This document shows, in pieces, positions 1 through 8,286 of a stretch of 59,020 nucleotides of DNA. Below the pieces are notes generated by a model, which saw only the letters and a program-made list of their open reading frames with translations, was not told where the DNA came from and did no database searches. A program made the position numbers and the translations under genes. Position 1 is the first letter of the stretch. Each line of letters begins with the position of its first letter. Source of the stretch: Deltaproteobacteria bacterium. Lineage in GTDB: Bacteria > Desulfobacterota > Binatia > UBA9968 > JAJDTQ01. The stretch covers positions 1 through 59,020 of the forward strand of contig JAPPNF010000085.1 in the NCBI GenBank assembly GCA_028818755.1, given 5' to 3'.

Positions 1-120
1 CCCCTATTGGGCGCCTTTTTTGGGTGGGGGGGGGGGGGGGGGCGCCCCCTTGGGGGGCCGGGGGGGGGCCCGGGGGCCCCCCCCGGGGGTTTTGGGGGGC
101 CCCCCCCCCCCCCCCCCCAG
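1..120. other. G/C homopolymer low-complexity sequence
   Basis: The first 120 bases are long runs of G and then C with almost no other bases, unlike anything else in the window. The open frame through them would encode a Gly/Pro-only peptide. I read this as poor-quality or artefactual contig-end sequence, not a gene. Confidence 0.8.
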
Positions 121-197
121 TCCAGCGGCCCCCGGGCGAATGGCCGGACTGGAGAGGTAAGGACTCCTTCTAGCGTAAACGACGGAGAGGACGGCTG

Positions 198-950
198 ATG
201 GATTTCGAGGAATACGCGAACCGGCGGGTCTTGATCGTCGATGATCAGAGAGAGATACACGACGACTTTGCGGAGATGCTGAAGCCGCGACTTTCGGAAG
301 CGTGGGCGGATAACCTGGCGGCCGCGTTCGTTGCCGAGGAGGAGCAGTCCTTTTTGCCCGAGTTCGAACTGCTGCACGCCCGGAGCGGAGAGGAAGCCTT
401 TGAAATCGTGAGTGCTGGAAGGGAACGGAACGATCCCGTTGCGGTCGCCTACATCGACATCCGGATGCCGCCCGGCATCGACGGCATCGAAACGATCCGC
501 CGCGTAAGGGAGGTCGACCGCGACGTCGAGATCGTCCTCATGACCGCTTACACCGACAGGACTCTGCCCGAGATCATCCAGAACGTGGAGCCGCTTCACA
601 AGGTACTCTATATCCGGAAGCCTTTCGCGCGCGAGGAGATCCAGCAGATCACGCTGTCTCTGGTCGGCAAGTGGAACATCGAGCAGGCACTGGCGGAGAA
701 AAGGCGGCAACTTGCCGTCAACCATAAAAGGCTGGAAGCCGTGCTCGACGCCACTGGCGAGGCCATGGCCATGTACGACCTCACCGGGCGCCTGCTGTTC
801 GCCAATCGAGGCTACGAGAGGTTGACCGACCTGACGGAAAGCGAGTTGAGGAAGCTTTCGCCGGACGCGCTCACGGCGCAACTCGAGGAACGGTTCCGAG
901 AGCCGGATCTGCACGACGTCAAGGCTAGGTTCGTTTTCAAGGACGGCGGC
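198..950 (+). CDS. Response regulator receiver-PAS protein, 3' truncated at a chimeric junction
   Basis: Two-component signalling protein, about 251 native residues remaining. The receiver domain spans residues 10-150: acidic pair D15/D16, probable phospho-acceptor D87 in AYIDIRMP, switch Thr in MTAYT (116) and the conserved Lys141 in YIRKPF. An insertion of about 40 residues sits between the first strand and the phosphorylation site, as in regulators fused to sensor kinases. A coiled coil follows and a PAS domain starts near residue 178. A purine-rich RBS (GGAGAGGA) precedes the ATG at 198. Native coding stops near base 950, where the other strand becomes cpaB. The frame continues to 1364 only as antisense of cpaB. 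The lost C-terminus would normally carry the rest of the PAS domain and probably a histidine kinase. Confidence 0.75.
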
Positions 951-1276
951 GGCGTTCCCTTGTACACCGCCCTGCGCACCACGGCTCCGATCACGTTGGA
1001 GGGCTTGGTCTTGCCCTTGAGCATGTGCCCCGAGAGGATGGCGCCATTCGCGAGCGGCGACCACATGATGTCGTTCACGGTGATCAGGCTCCCGATCCCC
1101 AGGTCCTTGGAGGCGGTGAGAACCACCGGCAGGGGTTTCGGCGGAGGTACCACCGCTGCCGGTTTCGGTGGGGGCGGCGCGGGGGTCGGGCGCAGGTACC
1201 ACCAGGCCCCAACAATGCCGGCGAGGGGCACGATAGCCACAAGAACGGCGATGAGCGCTAAACGGGCTTTTTGCAT
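950..1276 (-). pseudogene. cpaB: Flp/Tad pilus assembly protein CpaB (RcpC), N-terminal fragment
   Basis: The first ~109 residues of a CpaB/RcpC-type periplasmic pilus protein. They comprise one N-terminal membrane anchor (residues 5-27), a Pro-rich stretch, then the start of the SAF-like domain (VVLTASKDLGIGSLI, ending GAVVRRAVYKGTP). After about base 950 the frame enters the antisense of the response regulator and has no CpaB character. The family normally has well over 200 residues, so more than half is missing. cpaA lies 12 bp upstream, so the gene belongs to a Tad locus. The truncation is either a real rearrangement or an assembly join. Confidence 0.75.
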
Positions 1277-1288
1277 TACGGACCGCCT

Positions 1289-1753
1289 TTACATGCTCCC
1301 GGTTGCGGCGAAGGCCCGCAGCGCCAGCAGCGCAATGGCCGGCGGCGCGATCGCCGCGGCGTAAGGAAGATCGTTGCGGAGCCGGCGAGTCGCATCGAAC
1401 GGCAGCAAGGAGAAGAGGCCGAGGCCGAGACCGAGCAACCCTACCGCGAACAGGAAGCTCCCGACGCCTGCCGGACCGATCCACAATGCCGCCGCGGCCA
1501 TGAGTTTCCCGTCGCCGGCGCCGAGCACGCCCATCAGGAAGAGCACGAAACCGACGACCAGCAGCACCGCACCGGTGAGGACGTGCGCCCAAAGCGACGC
1601 CATGTCCCGATGGCCGGTGACAACGGCGTGGAGCACGAACAGGCCGATCAGAACGACCGGAACGGTGTTCGGGATCCGACGGTGGAGGAGATCGAAAACG
1701 ACCGCCGCCGCCAGCAGCGCACAACAGACGATCAGCAGCAACAGTTCCGGCAT
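1289..1753 (-). CDS. cpaA: Prepilin peptidase CpaA (TadV), type IV leader peptidase A24 family
   Basis: Inner-membrane aspartic protease that cleaves and matures Flp-type prepilins. The 154-residue length and nearly all-hydrophobic sequence with about six membrane segments fit the short CpaA/TadV subfamily. The two catalytic Asp motifs are visible: FDLLHRRIPN near residue 20 and GAGDGKLM near residue 80. It sits between the cpaB fragment and a TPR lipoprotein on the same strand, with gaps of 12 and 28 bp, so it is part of a Tad pilus operon. The pilin, ATPase and secretin genes are not in this window. Confidence 0.9.
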   Translation of the reverse strand: MPELLLLIVCCALLAAAVVFDLLHRRIPNTVPVVLIGLFVLHAVVTGHRDMASLWAHVLTGAVLLVVGFVLFLMGVLGAGDGKLMAAAALWIGPAGVGSFLFAVGLLGLGLGLFSLLPFDATRRLRNDLPYAAAIAPPAIALLALRAFAATGSM

Positions 1754-1781
1754 GAGAGTCGTTTCCTCCGCCCGGGGCCGA

Positions 1782-3551
1782 TCATTTTTCTGCCGGGACG
1801 AAGCAGTCCCGGCCGCGGCCTTTGAGCAACCCGCATAGGCGCCTTGCCGCCGCCTTGTCCACCAGAGGACCCACCCGGAGGCGGTAGAACACTCCTCTGT
1901 TGGGAATTTCGGCCTTCACCACGCGGTGAGTCAAAGAGCCGAGCAGATCCTTTTCCTCCGAGGAGAGCCGGCCCCAGGCCGCCAGCGCCCGGGCGCGCGA
2001 GCGCGCCGAGTAAAGCTGGACCCTGGCGCCGGACGCCGCGGTCCCGTTGGCTTCAGGCACCCCTGCCATCACCGCTTGCGGCTGGGGCCGAACGGTCTCC
2101 TGGGTGTTGTCAGAGCCGGCATCCGTGTCCTTCGTTGCGATTCCGGACTGGTGCCCCCCGCCCGCGCCGTCGCCCGAGGTCCATGTCCCTGCCGGGACGA
2201 AGCAGTCCCGGCCGCGGCCTTTCAGCCACCCGCACAGGCGCCTCGCCGCCGCCCTGTTCGCCAGAGGACCCGCGCGGAGGCGGTAGAACACCCCTCTCTT
2301 GGGAATTTCCGCCTTCACCACGCGGTGGGCCAAGGAGCCGAGCAGGTCCTTTTCCTCCGAGGAGAGCCGGGTCCACGCGGCCAACGCCCGCTCGCGGGAG
2401 CGCGCGGAATAGAGCTGGACCTTGGCGCCCGCCGCCGCGTTTCCGCCGGCTTCGGTCGCCGCTACCCGCGGCTGGGAGCGCGCGGTCTCATGGTCGCCAG
2501 GAGAGGGAGGATCGGCGCTCTTGGTCGCCCTTCCGGTCCGGCTGCCCCCGCTGCTCCATTTCCCGGCCAGGACGAGGCAGTCCCGGCCGCGGCGTTTCAG
2601 TTGACCGCACAACCGCCTGGCGGCCGCCTTGTCGGCCAGAGGACCCGCGCGGAGGCGGTAGAACACCCCCCTTTTCGGAAACTCCACTTTCACCACGCGG
2701 TGGGCCAGGGAGCCAAGCAGATCCTTTTCCTTCGAGGAGAGCAGGGTCCAGGCGGCCAGCGCCCGCTCACGCGACCGCGCGGAGAAGAGCTGGACCTTGG
2801 CGCCCGCCGCCAAGGCTACCTTCTTTTTCTCCTTGTCCTTGAGCAAACGCGAAAGCACGGCCGCGTCCCCGTCCAACCAGTGGGAAGCGGGGTATTGGGC
2901 GTAGAGCCGCCGGGCTTCGTTTCCCTCCCCCGACTGCGCAAGAGCGCGCACCAGATTCGCCGTGATGAGCGGATGCGACGGTGAAGACTTGAGGGCCGCT
3001 TCGTAATGCGTCCGTGCCCGCGCATGATCACCCTCGATGGTGGCCACCACGCCAAGGCCGTTGGCCACCCAGGCTTCCGCCGGCGTGCCTTCGGCCAGCT
3101 TGGAAGCGGCGAGAAAATGGTTCTTGGCCGCTGCGGCGTCTCCCGTGCCAAGGCTCGCCCGGCCCGCGCCGAGCAGCGCCTCGGCCTTGGCGGCCGGCTT
3201 GACCGATCTTTCGTCGGCTTCGGCGAAGAGCTTGCCGGCGAGGGCGAAGTCGCGCGCCTCCAGCGCCAGGTACCCGAGCCCGAGCCGGGGCTCCGGCGCA
3301 CTCGGGAAATGACGGGAAAGTTGCGTATACAGCCGCTCCGCGGCCTCGAGCTGGCCGGCATCGGCCGACGCCGACGCCACCTTGAGACTGCTGTTCAACT
3401 GTTGCTGCTCCGCCGGCCCAAGCTTGCCCGTGCGTTGCCCCTCCACGCCTAGCCCGCTGCAGGCGCCGAGAGGCAAGGCGAGTCCCGCTGTCACGGCCAC
3501 CAGGCGTGCAATCCAGGAGAACGTCTTGATATCCGGCACCATCGTGCTCAT
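1782..3551 (-). CDS. TadD-like TPR lipoprotein with three tandem SPOR-like domains
   Basis: A 589-residue lipoprotein. Start chosen at ATG 3551: it gives a clean signal peptide ending in the lipobox LGAC, whereas the frame further upstream lies over the 3' end of the neighbouring sensor gene. Residues ~50-240 form TPR-like helical repeats as in TadD, the lipoprotein that aids Tad secretin assembly. The C-terminal half holds three near-identical ~80-residue blocks beginning VQL(F/Y)SARSR and containing RVVK-E-P-RGVFYRLR-GPL and AARRLCG-LK-RGRDC; this is a SPOR-type pattern (peptidoglycan binding). Pro/Gly/Ser linkers of ~45 residues separate them. Adjacent cpaA supports a pilus role. The triple repeat looks like recent internal duplication. 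Confidence 0.75.
   Translation of the reverse strand: MSTMVPDIKTFSWIARLVAVTAGLALPLGACSGLGVEGQRTGKLGPAEQQQLNSSLKVASASADAGQLEAAERLYTQLSRHFPSAPEPRLGLGYLALEARDFALAGKLFAEADERSVKPAAKAEALLGAGRASLGTGDAAAAKNHFLAASKLAEGTPAEAWVANGLGVVATIEGDHARARTHYEAALKSSPSHPLITANLVRALAQSGEGNEARRLYAQYPASHWLDGDAAVLSRLLKDKEKKKVALAAGAKVQLFSARSRERALAAWTLLSSKEKDLLGSLAHRVVKVEFPKRGVFYRLRAGPLADKAAARRLCGQLKRRGRDCLVLAGKWSSGGSRTGRATKSADPPSPGDHETARSQPRVAATEAGGNAAAGAKVQLYSARSRERALAAWTRLSSEEKDLLGSLAHRVVKAEIPKRGVFYRLRAGPLANRAAARRLCGWLKGRGRDCFVPAGTWTSGDGAGGGHQSGIATKDTDAGSDNTQETVRPQPQAVMAGVPEANGTAASGARVQLYSARSRARALAAWGRLSSEEKDLLGSLTHRVVKAEIPNRGVFYRLRVGPLVDKAAARRLCGLLKGRGRDCFVPAEK
1797..2805 (-). repeat. Three tandem ~235-bp intragenic repeats encoding SPOR-like domains
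   Basis: Copies lie at about 1797-2031, 2192-2431 and 2568-2805, spaced by ~380-395 bp, and are highly similar at DNA level (for example the shared string gcagtcccggccgcgg at the start of each). Similarity at synonymous positions suggests recent duplication or ongoing homogenisation. They lie within the TPR/SPOR lipoprotein gene. Confidence 0.85.
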
Positions 3552-3598
3552 CCGGGGGCAGGGAGAGCGGCCCCGGCCTGTCCCGGTTCCTCGCGGGG

Positions 3599-5050
3599 TC
3601 AGCGACTCGGATCGTCCTCGGGGGCGGTTGGTTGCGTCCGCCCCGGCGCCGTTCGCTGCAGCCGATCCGCCATCTTGGTGATCAGATTGCGGATTCGATC
3701 GAGAGCGGCGGCAAGCTCGGCGAACTCGCCTTTCGCCGACAGCGCGATCCTGCCGGTGATGTGGCCCTGCTCCATTCGTTGCACGCGACTGGTCAACGCG
3801 CGCACGGGCGAAAGCACCCACCTGCCGAACAGCCAGCACAACAGGATAGAGGACAACAGTAGTGCCGCACACAGCGCGGCGCCGATCCACAGGACATCGC
3901 GTAGCCAGCCCTGTTGATCATCCCCCCACTGCATGCCGGCGAGCTCCGGCAGAACGGTGTGGCTACTCAGATTGGGCGCCTCGACGATGATCATCCAGTC
4001 GAAACCGGCGAAGTTGTCCACGACCGGCGCGTAGTAGCTTGTGCTCGCCAAGCGCGCGAAGGCTACCAGATGACTCGGCGGAGCTGCGCCGTCCAGGCGA
4101 TTCTGAGGGTCCCTCCGGGCGGCTATGAAGGCTCCGGATCGCTCTCCCTCATAGGACAGGTTCAAGTGCGTAAGTGACTCATCCGTGAGCAGGTTGATGT
4201 CCGGCTGCATGATCCGCCCGCGTGCGTGCTGGGAACGTGTTTCCGCGATCAACAACCCGTTGCGAGTCACGACCAGGAACTGCGATCTCGGCGCGTCGCC
4301 GTCGAGCCTCGGGTTGGATAGCTGAGCATGCAATAGCTGGCCGGGCTCCGAAAGACGGCGCGCGACACGGTCGGTAAACAACTGGGCGAAACGGACCGAC
4401 AGAACCGCTTTCATCACGCCGATCGGGTTCCTGGTCCGCTCATCCTGAATTCGCACCGAAAGGTCCACCGCCCACACGTTGGCCGAGGAGTCGAACTCGA
4501 TTTCACCCACGTGAAATCCGGCCGACCAGGCCCGTTGCCACCAGGTCTCATCGGACTGGACGAAATCAGAGGTCGGGTTCGTCATCGCGACGTTGTAGCC
4601 CAGGTCGTCCGTGAAGAAGACCTCGGCGAAATGCGGGGACATCCTGACCTGCTCGCTCAGGTATGCGCGCGCGCCGGGCGCGAGTCCCAGGCTCTTTCTG
4701 GTCCGGAACCTGTTCTCGACCTGTTGAATCGTCAGGGTGTCCAACCCTTGCTTTGCGTGGGCGGCTCGCGCCTTCGGCACCGCCGATACCACCACCGGTG
4801 AAGTTGCCCAGGTCTGCACCTCGACGATGCGTTCGAGGAGGAACCTGTCCATCGACTCCGCCAGACCCGAAGCGGCTTCGGTGAGCTTCAATGCGTCACC
4901 GCGCAAGGCAAGCGACTGCAAAGCGGGCGACGGGCCGCCCTCCGCTCGCAGCCACAGCCAGTAGCCCCCCCACCCGGTCGCAACCAGCAGCGGAACCCAC
5001 ACGAGAAAGAACAACGCCAATGCGAAACGAACACCAAGAGAATGAGTCAT
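3599..5050 (-). CDS. Membrane sensor: periplasmic dCache-like domain plus HAMP, no output kinase
   Basis: A 483-residue protein with one N-terminal membrane helix (residues 8-30), a large extracytoplasmic region of about 350 residues resembling a double Cache sensor (VFFTDDLGYNVAMTNPTSDF, then a distal half with VDNFAGFDWMIIVEAP), a second membrane helix (~390-412) and a HAMP domain (GRWVLSPVRALTSRVQRMEQG). The protein ends soon after HAMP in a Pro-rich tail, so it lacks kinase, cyclase or methyl-accepting output. It would have to signal through a separate partner. It is followed after 47 bp by the TadD-like gene on the same strand and may be co-transcribed with it. The ligand cannot be told from sequence. 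Confidence 0.7.
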   Translation of the reverse strand: MTHSLGVRFALALFFLVWVPLLVATGWGGYWLWLRAEGGPSPALQSLALRGDALKLTEAASGLAESMDRFLLERIVEVQTWATSPVVVSAVPKARAAHAKQGLDTLTIQQVENRFRTRKSLGLAPGARAYLSEQVRMSPHFAEVFFTDDLGYNVAMTNPTSDFVQSDETWWQRAWSAGFHVGEIEFDSSANVWAVDLSVRIQDERTRNPIGVMKAVLSVRFAQLFTDRVARRLSEPGQLLHAQLSNPRLDGDAPRSQFLVVTRNGLLIAETRSQHARGRIMQPDINLLTDESLTHLNLSYEGERSGAFIAARRDPQNRLDGAAPPSHLVAFARLASTSYYAPVVDNFAGFDWMIIVEAPNLSSHTVLPELAGMQWGDDQQGWLRDVLWIGAALCAALLLSSILLCWLFGRWVLSPVRALTSRVQRMEQGHITGRIALSAKGEFAELAAALDRIRNLITKMADRLQRTAPGRTQPTAPEDDPSR

Positions 5051-5128
5051 CGGACGACATCCTGTTTGGTCAGCTCCAAACGCCCCAACCGCGCCGGTCG
5101 GAGTCGCCGGAACTGACTGATTTTCTCA

Positions 5129-5157
5129 TATTTTGTCAATATTATTCCGCTTGTCAA
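5129..5157 (-). promoter_or_regulatory. Possible sigma-70-type promoter for the dCache-HAMP gene
   Basis: In an unusually AT-rich stretch, the minus strand reads TTGACA (5152-5157), a 17-bp spacer, then AAAATA (5129-5134). A second TTGACAA lies 18 bp further on. The -35 is perfect and the -10 is poor, so this is a weak call. Confidence 0.3.
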
Positions 5158-7373
5158 TAAGATTTACGTCCTGTCACTCGCCGCACATCTTCCCGGTACT
5201 CCGCCGACCCGGCGCGGCTGAAGATCTCCTCCGCCCTCAGAAGCTTGGCGCGCGCGGCTTCCTGATCGCCGCTCTCGATTTGCGGCTGTCTCGCGGCTTC
5301 GCCGGCATCGTGGCCCAGTTCGCGGTCGATCTCCAAGGCGGCCTCGTAGAACCGTTGCGCCTCGTCGACGTCACCACGGGAGTCATGGATCTTCCCGATA
5401 TGGCTCAGGGTGGCCGCTTCACTCTGCCGGTTGCCCAGCTCGCGGTGGAGCGACAGGGCGCTTTCGAAATACGCGATGGCGCGTGTCAACTGGTCCTGGG
5501 CCATATAGGCGATGCCCAGTTCGTCCTGTACCAGCGCGGCGCCGGGCTTGTCCGCGGTTCTGAGGCAAATCCGTACTGCCTCTTCGAAGCTCCGGAGAGC
5601 GAGGTCGTGCAAGCCCGACTCGGTCAAGGACGAGCCAAGCGCTGCCAGAGACTGGACATGCCCGGCCTCGTCGCCCGAGTCCTTGAACAGCCGGACCGAG
5701 TCGGAATAGTGCAGGCGCGCCTTGTCCGCCTCGCCCACGCGGCGGTAAAGATGGCCGACGCGCAGATGCAACCGCGAGAGCCAGCGTGAATCCCCCTGCG
5801 CCTGCAGGCAGTCGATGGCGGTCTCGTACGCCTCGGTGGCCTGGGCGGCATCTCCCTGAAGATCGTAGAGATCTCCCAGGTTGGACGAAGCGGCCGCGCG
5901 GACGAAATCGTCTCCACCGGTCTCGCGGAGCGCCTCCTTGCAGTAGACGATGGCCGGAGCGACTCTTCCCCGCGCCAGGCTCGTGACGGCCAGCGCGTTC
6001 AGAACAGGCCCGAACCGTTCGCTGCGCGGCAGCGCCTCCTTGAGGTGGCCTTCGGCTTCCTCGTGAAGGCCCATGGCGTTCTCGACGACAGCCAACTGAA
6101 GATACTCGTTGGCATCTCCCGGGTTGCGCTCCGCCTGCCGCCGGTCCAGATCGTTCCGGAGCGCGGTCACGGCCGCGCCGGCCCATTCCGGCAGCGACGG
6201 TTGCGCCGTCCCCACCAGCAGCAGTTCGTCCGGACAGATGTCGGCGACTATCGAGCGGATCAGCTCGCCGGGCGACCCTTCGGGAAGCGCCTCCGTTGCC
6301 GCGGACAAGTCGGCCGGTGAAGCGGGACCGGCGGCAGCCACAGCCGGTTGGTCCGTTGACGTCGCGGCCGGCACAGCGAGGTCTGTCGGCTCAGCGTCGT
6401 CCAGTTCTTCGGGGGGCTGGGCCTCGGGTTCGGGAACGGAGTCGCCGAAATCCATTCCGCTGTACAGATAGGGCGCGCCGGCGTCTACGTCGCCGCTCTC
6501 GTCGTCCGGGCGTTCCTCGGCCACTGCCGCAGGCTTTGAACCTCTCTCCCACCAGGGGGATTCGACGACGGGTTCTCTCGCCGCACCTGCTTGCGCGGGA
6601 GGGACGGCCGGCCGGTCCTCCGGCAGCACGGCCGGCGCGGGCGTCTCTACCGGGTCATCGTCGTCCGGCTCCGTCGTCGGCTGGGACTGGATCTCGGGGT
6701 CGGTTTCGCCGTCCCCGGTGTCGGGCTCGTCCTCGGCGGTCTCTTCGGACCTTGAGCTACGCTCCCACCAGGCGGGCTCGGCGACGGGTTCTGCCGCTTC
6801 GCCGCCTTCGGCGGGAGGGAGGTCCGGCTGGTGGTCCGGCGTCACGGCGAGCGGGGAGGTGTCCACAGGGTCATCATCGTCGTCGGCCTCTTCAGGCCGT
6901 GGACCGCCTTCCCACCAGGCGGGCTCGGCGACGGGTTCTGCCGCTTCGCCGCCTTCGGCGGGAGAGACGGCCGGCTGGTCCTCCGACATCACGGCCAGCA
7001 CCGACAGGTCGACCGGGTCATCGTCGTCGTTCAGTTCTTCGGGCTCCCGAGGCTCGAGCTCGGTAACGGCCCCGCCGTACCGTACTCCCCTGTACATGTA
7101 ACCCGCCCTCCCGTGTGTGTCGGGCTCGTCCGCCGCGGCCTCTTCAGGCCGCGGACCGCCTTCCCACCAGGGAGAGCCGACGACTCTCTCGTCCGGCACA
7201 CCCTCGTTTCCGGGTGCCGCAGGCTGGCCGGACCGGCCGGGGGTCTCGGCGTCGGGAACGGCGAGTTTTTCCGCCCCGGCGCTTTGCGCGTCATCCGTAG
7301 CCGGAGCAGAGCCTCGTTCAGGTGAACCGAGTCCGGCTCGTTCTTCCTTGTCTTCCATCTCCTTGCGTTCCAT
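5154..7373 (-). CDS. TPR-repeat protein with acidic, WW-motif-repeat disordered N-terminal half
   Basis: About 739 residues, start taken at ATG 7373 (a TTG at 7412 is an in-frame alternative). Residues 1-350 are acidic and low in complexity. They repeat a short module, S/PAWWE(G/R)-(S/R)(P/S), followed by runs of Asp/Glu and phrases such as DDDPVD-S-LAV and MYRGVRYGG/LYSGMDFGD. At least five WW modules are present. The C-terminal ~390 residues are about eight Tetratricopeptide repeats of the NPHP3/kinesin-light-chain type (AYETAIDCL, YFESALSLHRELGN, FYEAALEIDRELG). No signal peptide or membrane segment, so probably a cytoplasmic scaffold. No enzymatic domain. I do not recognise a named family for the repeat half. 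Confidence 0.7.
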   Translation of the reverse strand: MERKEMEDKEERAGLGSPERGSAPATDDAQSAGAEKLAVPDAETPGRSGQPAAPGNEGVPDERVVGSPWWEGGPRPEEAAADEPDTHGRAGYMYRGVRYGGAVTELEPREPEELNDDDDPVDLSVLAVMSEDQPAVSPAEGGEAAEPVAEPAWWEGGPRPEEADDDDDPVDTSPLAVTPDHQPDLPPAEGGEAAEPVAEPAWWERSSRSEETAEDEPDTGDGETDPEIQSQPTTEPDDDDPVETPAPAVLPEDRPAVPPAQAGAAREPVVESPWWERGSKPAAVAEERPDDESGDVDAGAPYLYSGMDFGDSVPEPEAQPPEELDDAEPTDLAVPAATSTDQPAVAAAGPASPADLSAATEALPEGSPGELIRSIVADICPDELLLVGTAQPSLPEWAGAAVTALRNDLDRRQAERNPGDANEYLQLAVVENAMGLHEEAEGHLKEALPRSERFGPVLNALAVTSLARGRVAPAIVYCKEALRETGGDDFVRAAASSNLGDLYDLQGDAAQATEAYETAIDCLQAQGDSRWLSRLHLRVGHLYRRVGEADKARLHYSDSVRLFKDSGDEAGHVQSLAALGSSLTESGLHDLALRSFEEAVRICLRTADKPGAALVQDELGIAYMAQDQLTRAIAYFESALSLHRELGNRQSEAATLSHIGKIHDSRGDVDEAQRFYEAALEIDRELGHDAGEAARQPQIESGDQEAARAKLLRAEEIFSRAGSAEYREDVRRVTGRKSY

Positions 7374-7429
7374 AGAGGGTCCCCGAGTCGAAAGAGTAAA
7401 GCTTTTCAACAACCGGCGATATTAACAAA

Positions 7430-7438
7430 TTATCCACA
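7430..7438 (+). other. Single perfect DnaA-box-like nonamer
   Basis: TTATCCACA in the AT-rich divergent gap between the TPR gene and the haem lipoprotein gene. It is a lone copy with no dnaA, dnaN or gyrB nearby, so it may be chance or a regulatory DnaA site; it is not evidence of an origin. Confidence 0.25.
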
Positions 7439-7619
7439 ATATGGCTATCCTTACGCTAAACGGGAAAATCGGTTACATTCATCGAATCCAGGTTACCTGA
7501 AGGCAATGAACACCGATCCAAACGCAACCTCGCGGGTTCTTCGTGTCTGGAGCATCGACGCGGCGTTGTGACGGAAGAGAAATGATTCCGCCGCGCCGGA
7601 AAGAAGGGAGTACTGAGCC

Positions 7620-8219
7620 ATGAAACACGTGCCGTCCGGACAGACTCGTCTCATCCTTGCTGCCGCCGTCTTGTTTGCGGGATTGGCCTCCTGTGACAGC
7701 AAGCCCCCGGGCGGACCCGACCAATCGGCGGGAATTTCCCCGAGCAGGATGGCGGACGCGCTGTTCGCCGTCATGGCTGCCGACCGTACCGTCTATTCGA
7801 ACGAGGTGGTCTATCGCCTGCAGGACGTGGAGGAAGTGATCAAGGCCAGCGAGCACTGGAACAACCGGAAGGCCCTGCCGCTGCCGGCCCAGATGTTCCG
7901 CATGGGCGCCGGATTGGTGGCCAAGCAGACCGATGCTTTCAGCTATGCGCTGCTGTCCAAGTGGCCCATCAACCCGGAGAGCGTACCCAAGACCGAGGTG
8001 GAGATCGCCGGATTCGACAGCGTCGCCGAGAACCCGTCGAAGCCCTTCTATGGGCGGGAGAAGATCGACGACGTCGAGTATTTTACCGCCGTGTATGCCG
8101 ACGTCGCCGTCTCACCCTCTTGCGTGACCTGTCACAACGCCCACGAGGACAGTCCGCGGACCGACTTCAAACAAGGAGACGTCATGGGCGGTGTCGTCAT
8201 CCGCATTCCGTTGCGCTGA
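7620..8219 (+). CDS. DUF3365 (Tll0287-like) haem-binding lipoprotein
   Basis: A 199-residue exported protein. The N-terminus is a lipoprotein signal ending LASC (residues 21-24 region). The body matches the Tll0287-like/DUF3365 fold: an N-terminal helix with a regular polar pattern, the PLPAQMFRMGA and LLSKWPINPE segments, then one c-type haem motif CVTCHNAH near residue 164 and the terminal GVVIRIPL. Such domains are usually periplasmic haem sensors or single-haem electron carriers. It lies 67 bp upstream of an ammonium transporter gene on the same strand, so the two may be co-transcribed. A possible GGGAG RBS lies about 11 bases upstream of the ATG. Confidence 0.8.
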   Translation: MKHVPSGQTRLILAAAVLFAGLASCDSKPPGGPDQSAGISPSRMADALFAVMAADRTVYSNEVVYRLQDVEEVIKASEHWNNRKALPLPAQMFRMGAGLVAKQTDAFSYALLSKWPINPESVPKTEVEIAGFDSVAENPSKPFYGREKIDDVEYFTAVYADVAVSPSCVTCHNAHEDSPRTDFKQGDVMGGVVIRIPLR

Positions 8220-8286
8220 CGACGCGGAGGGACGGTTGATGGCAGCAGACTCCAGGAAGACCCTCGGAAAAGACAGGAGGATGAAT

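Noticed and set aside
1271-1838. Plus-strand open frames across the cpaA and SPOR region
   Set aside because: They are antisense shadows of cpaA and the TPR/SPOR lipoprotein, with no domain character; the same holds for the long opposite-strand frames over idrA, amt, the Kef antiporter, ppk1 and hcrA.
7430-7438. Origin of replication suggested by a perfect DnaA box in an AT-rich gap
   Set aside because: Only one box, no dnaA/dnaN/gyrB or box cluster nearby.
7442-7456. Sigma-54 promoter ahead of the haem lipoprotein-amt pair (TGGCTATCCTTACGC)
   Set aside because: GG and GC are 10 bp apart but the AC of the -24 and the TT of the -12 are both missing; it is much weaker than the glnA and amtB sites.
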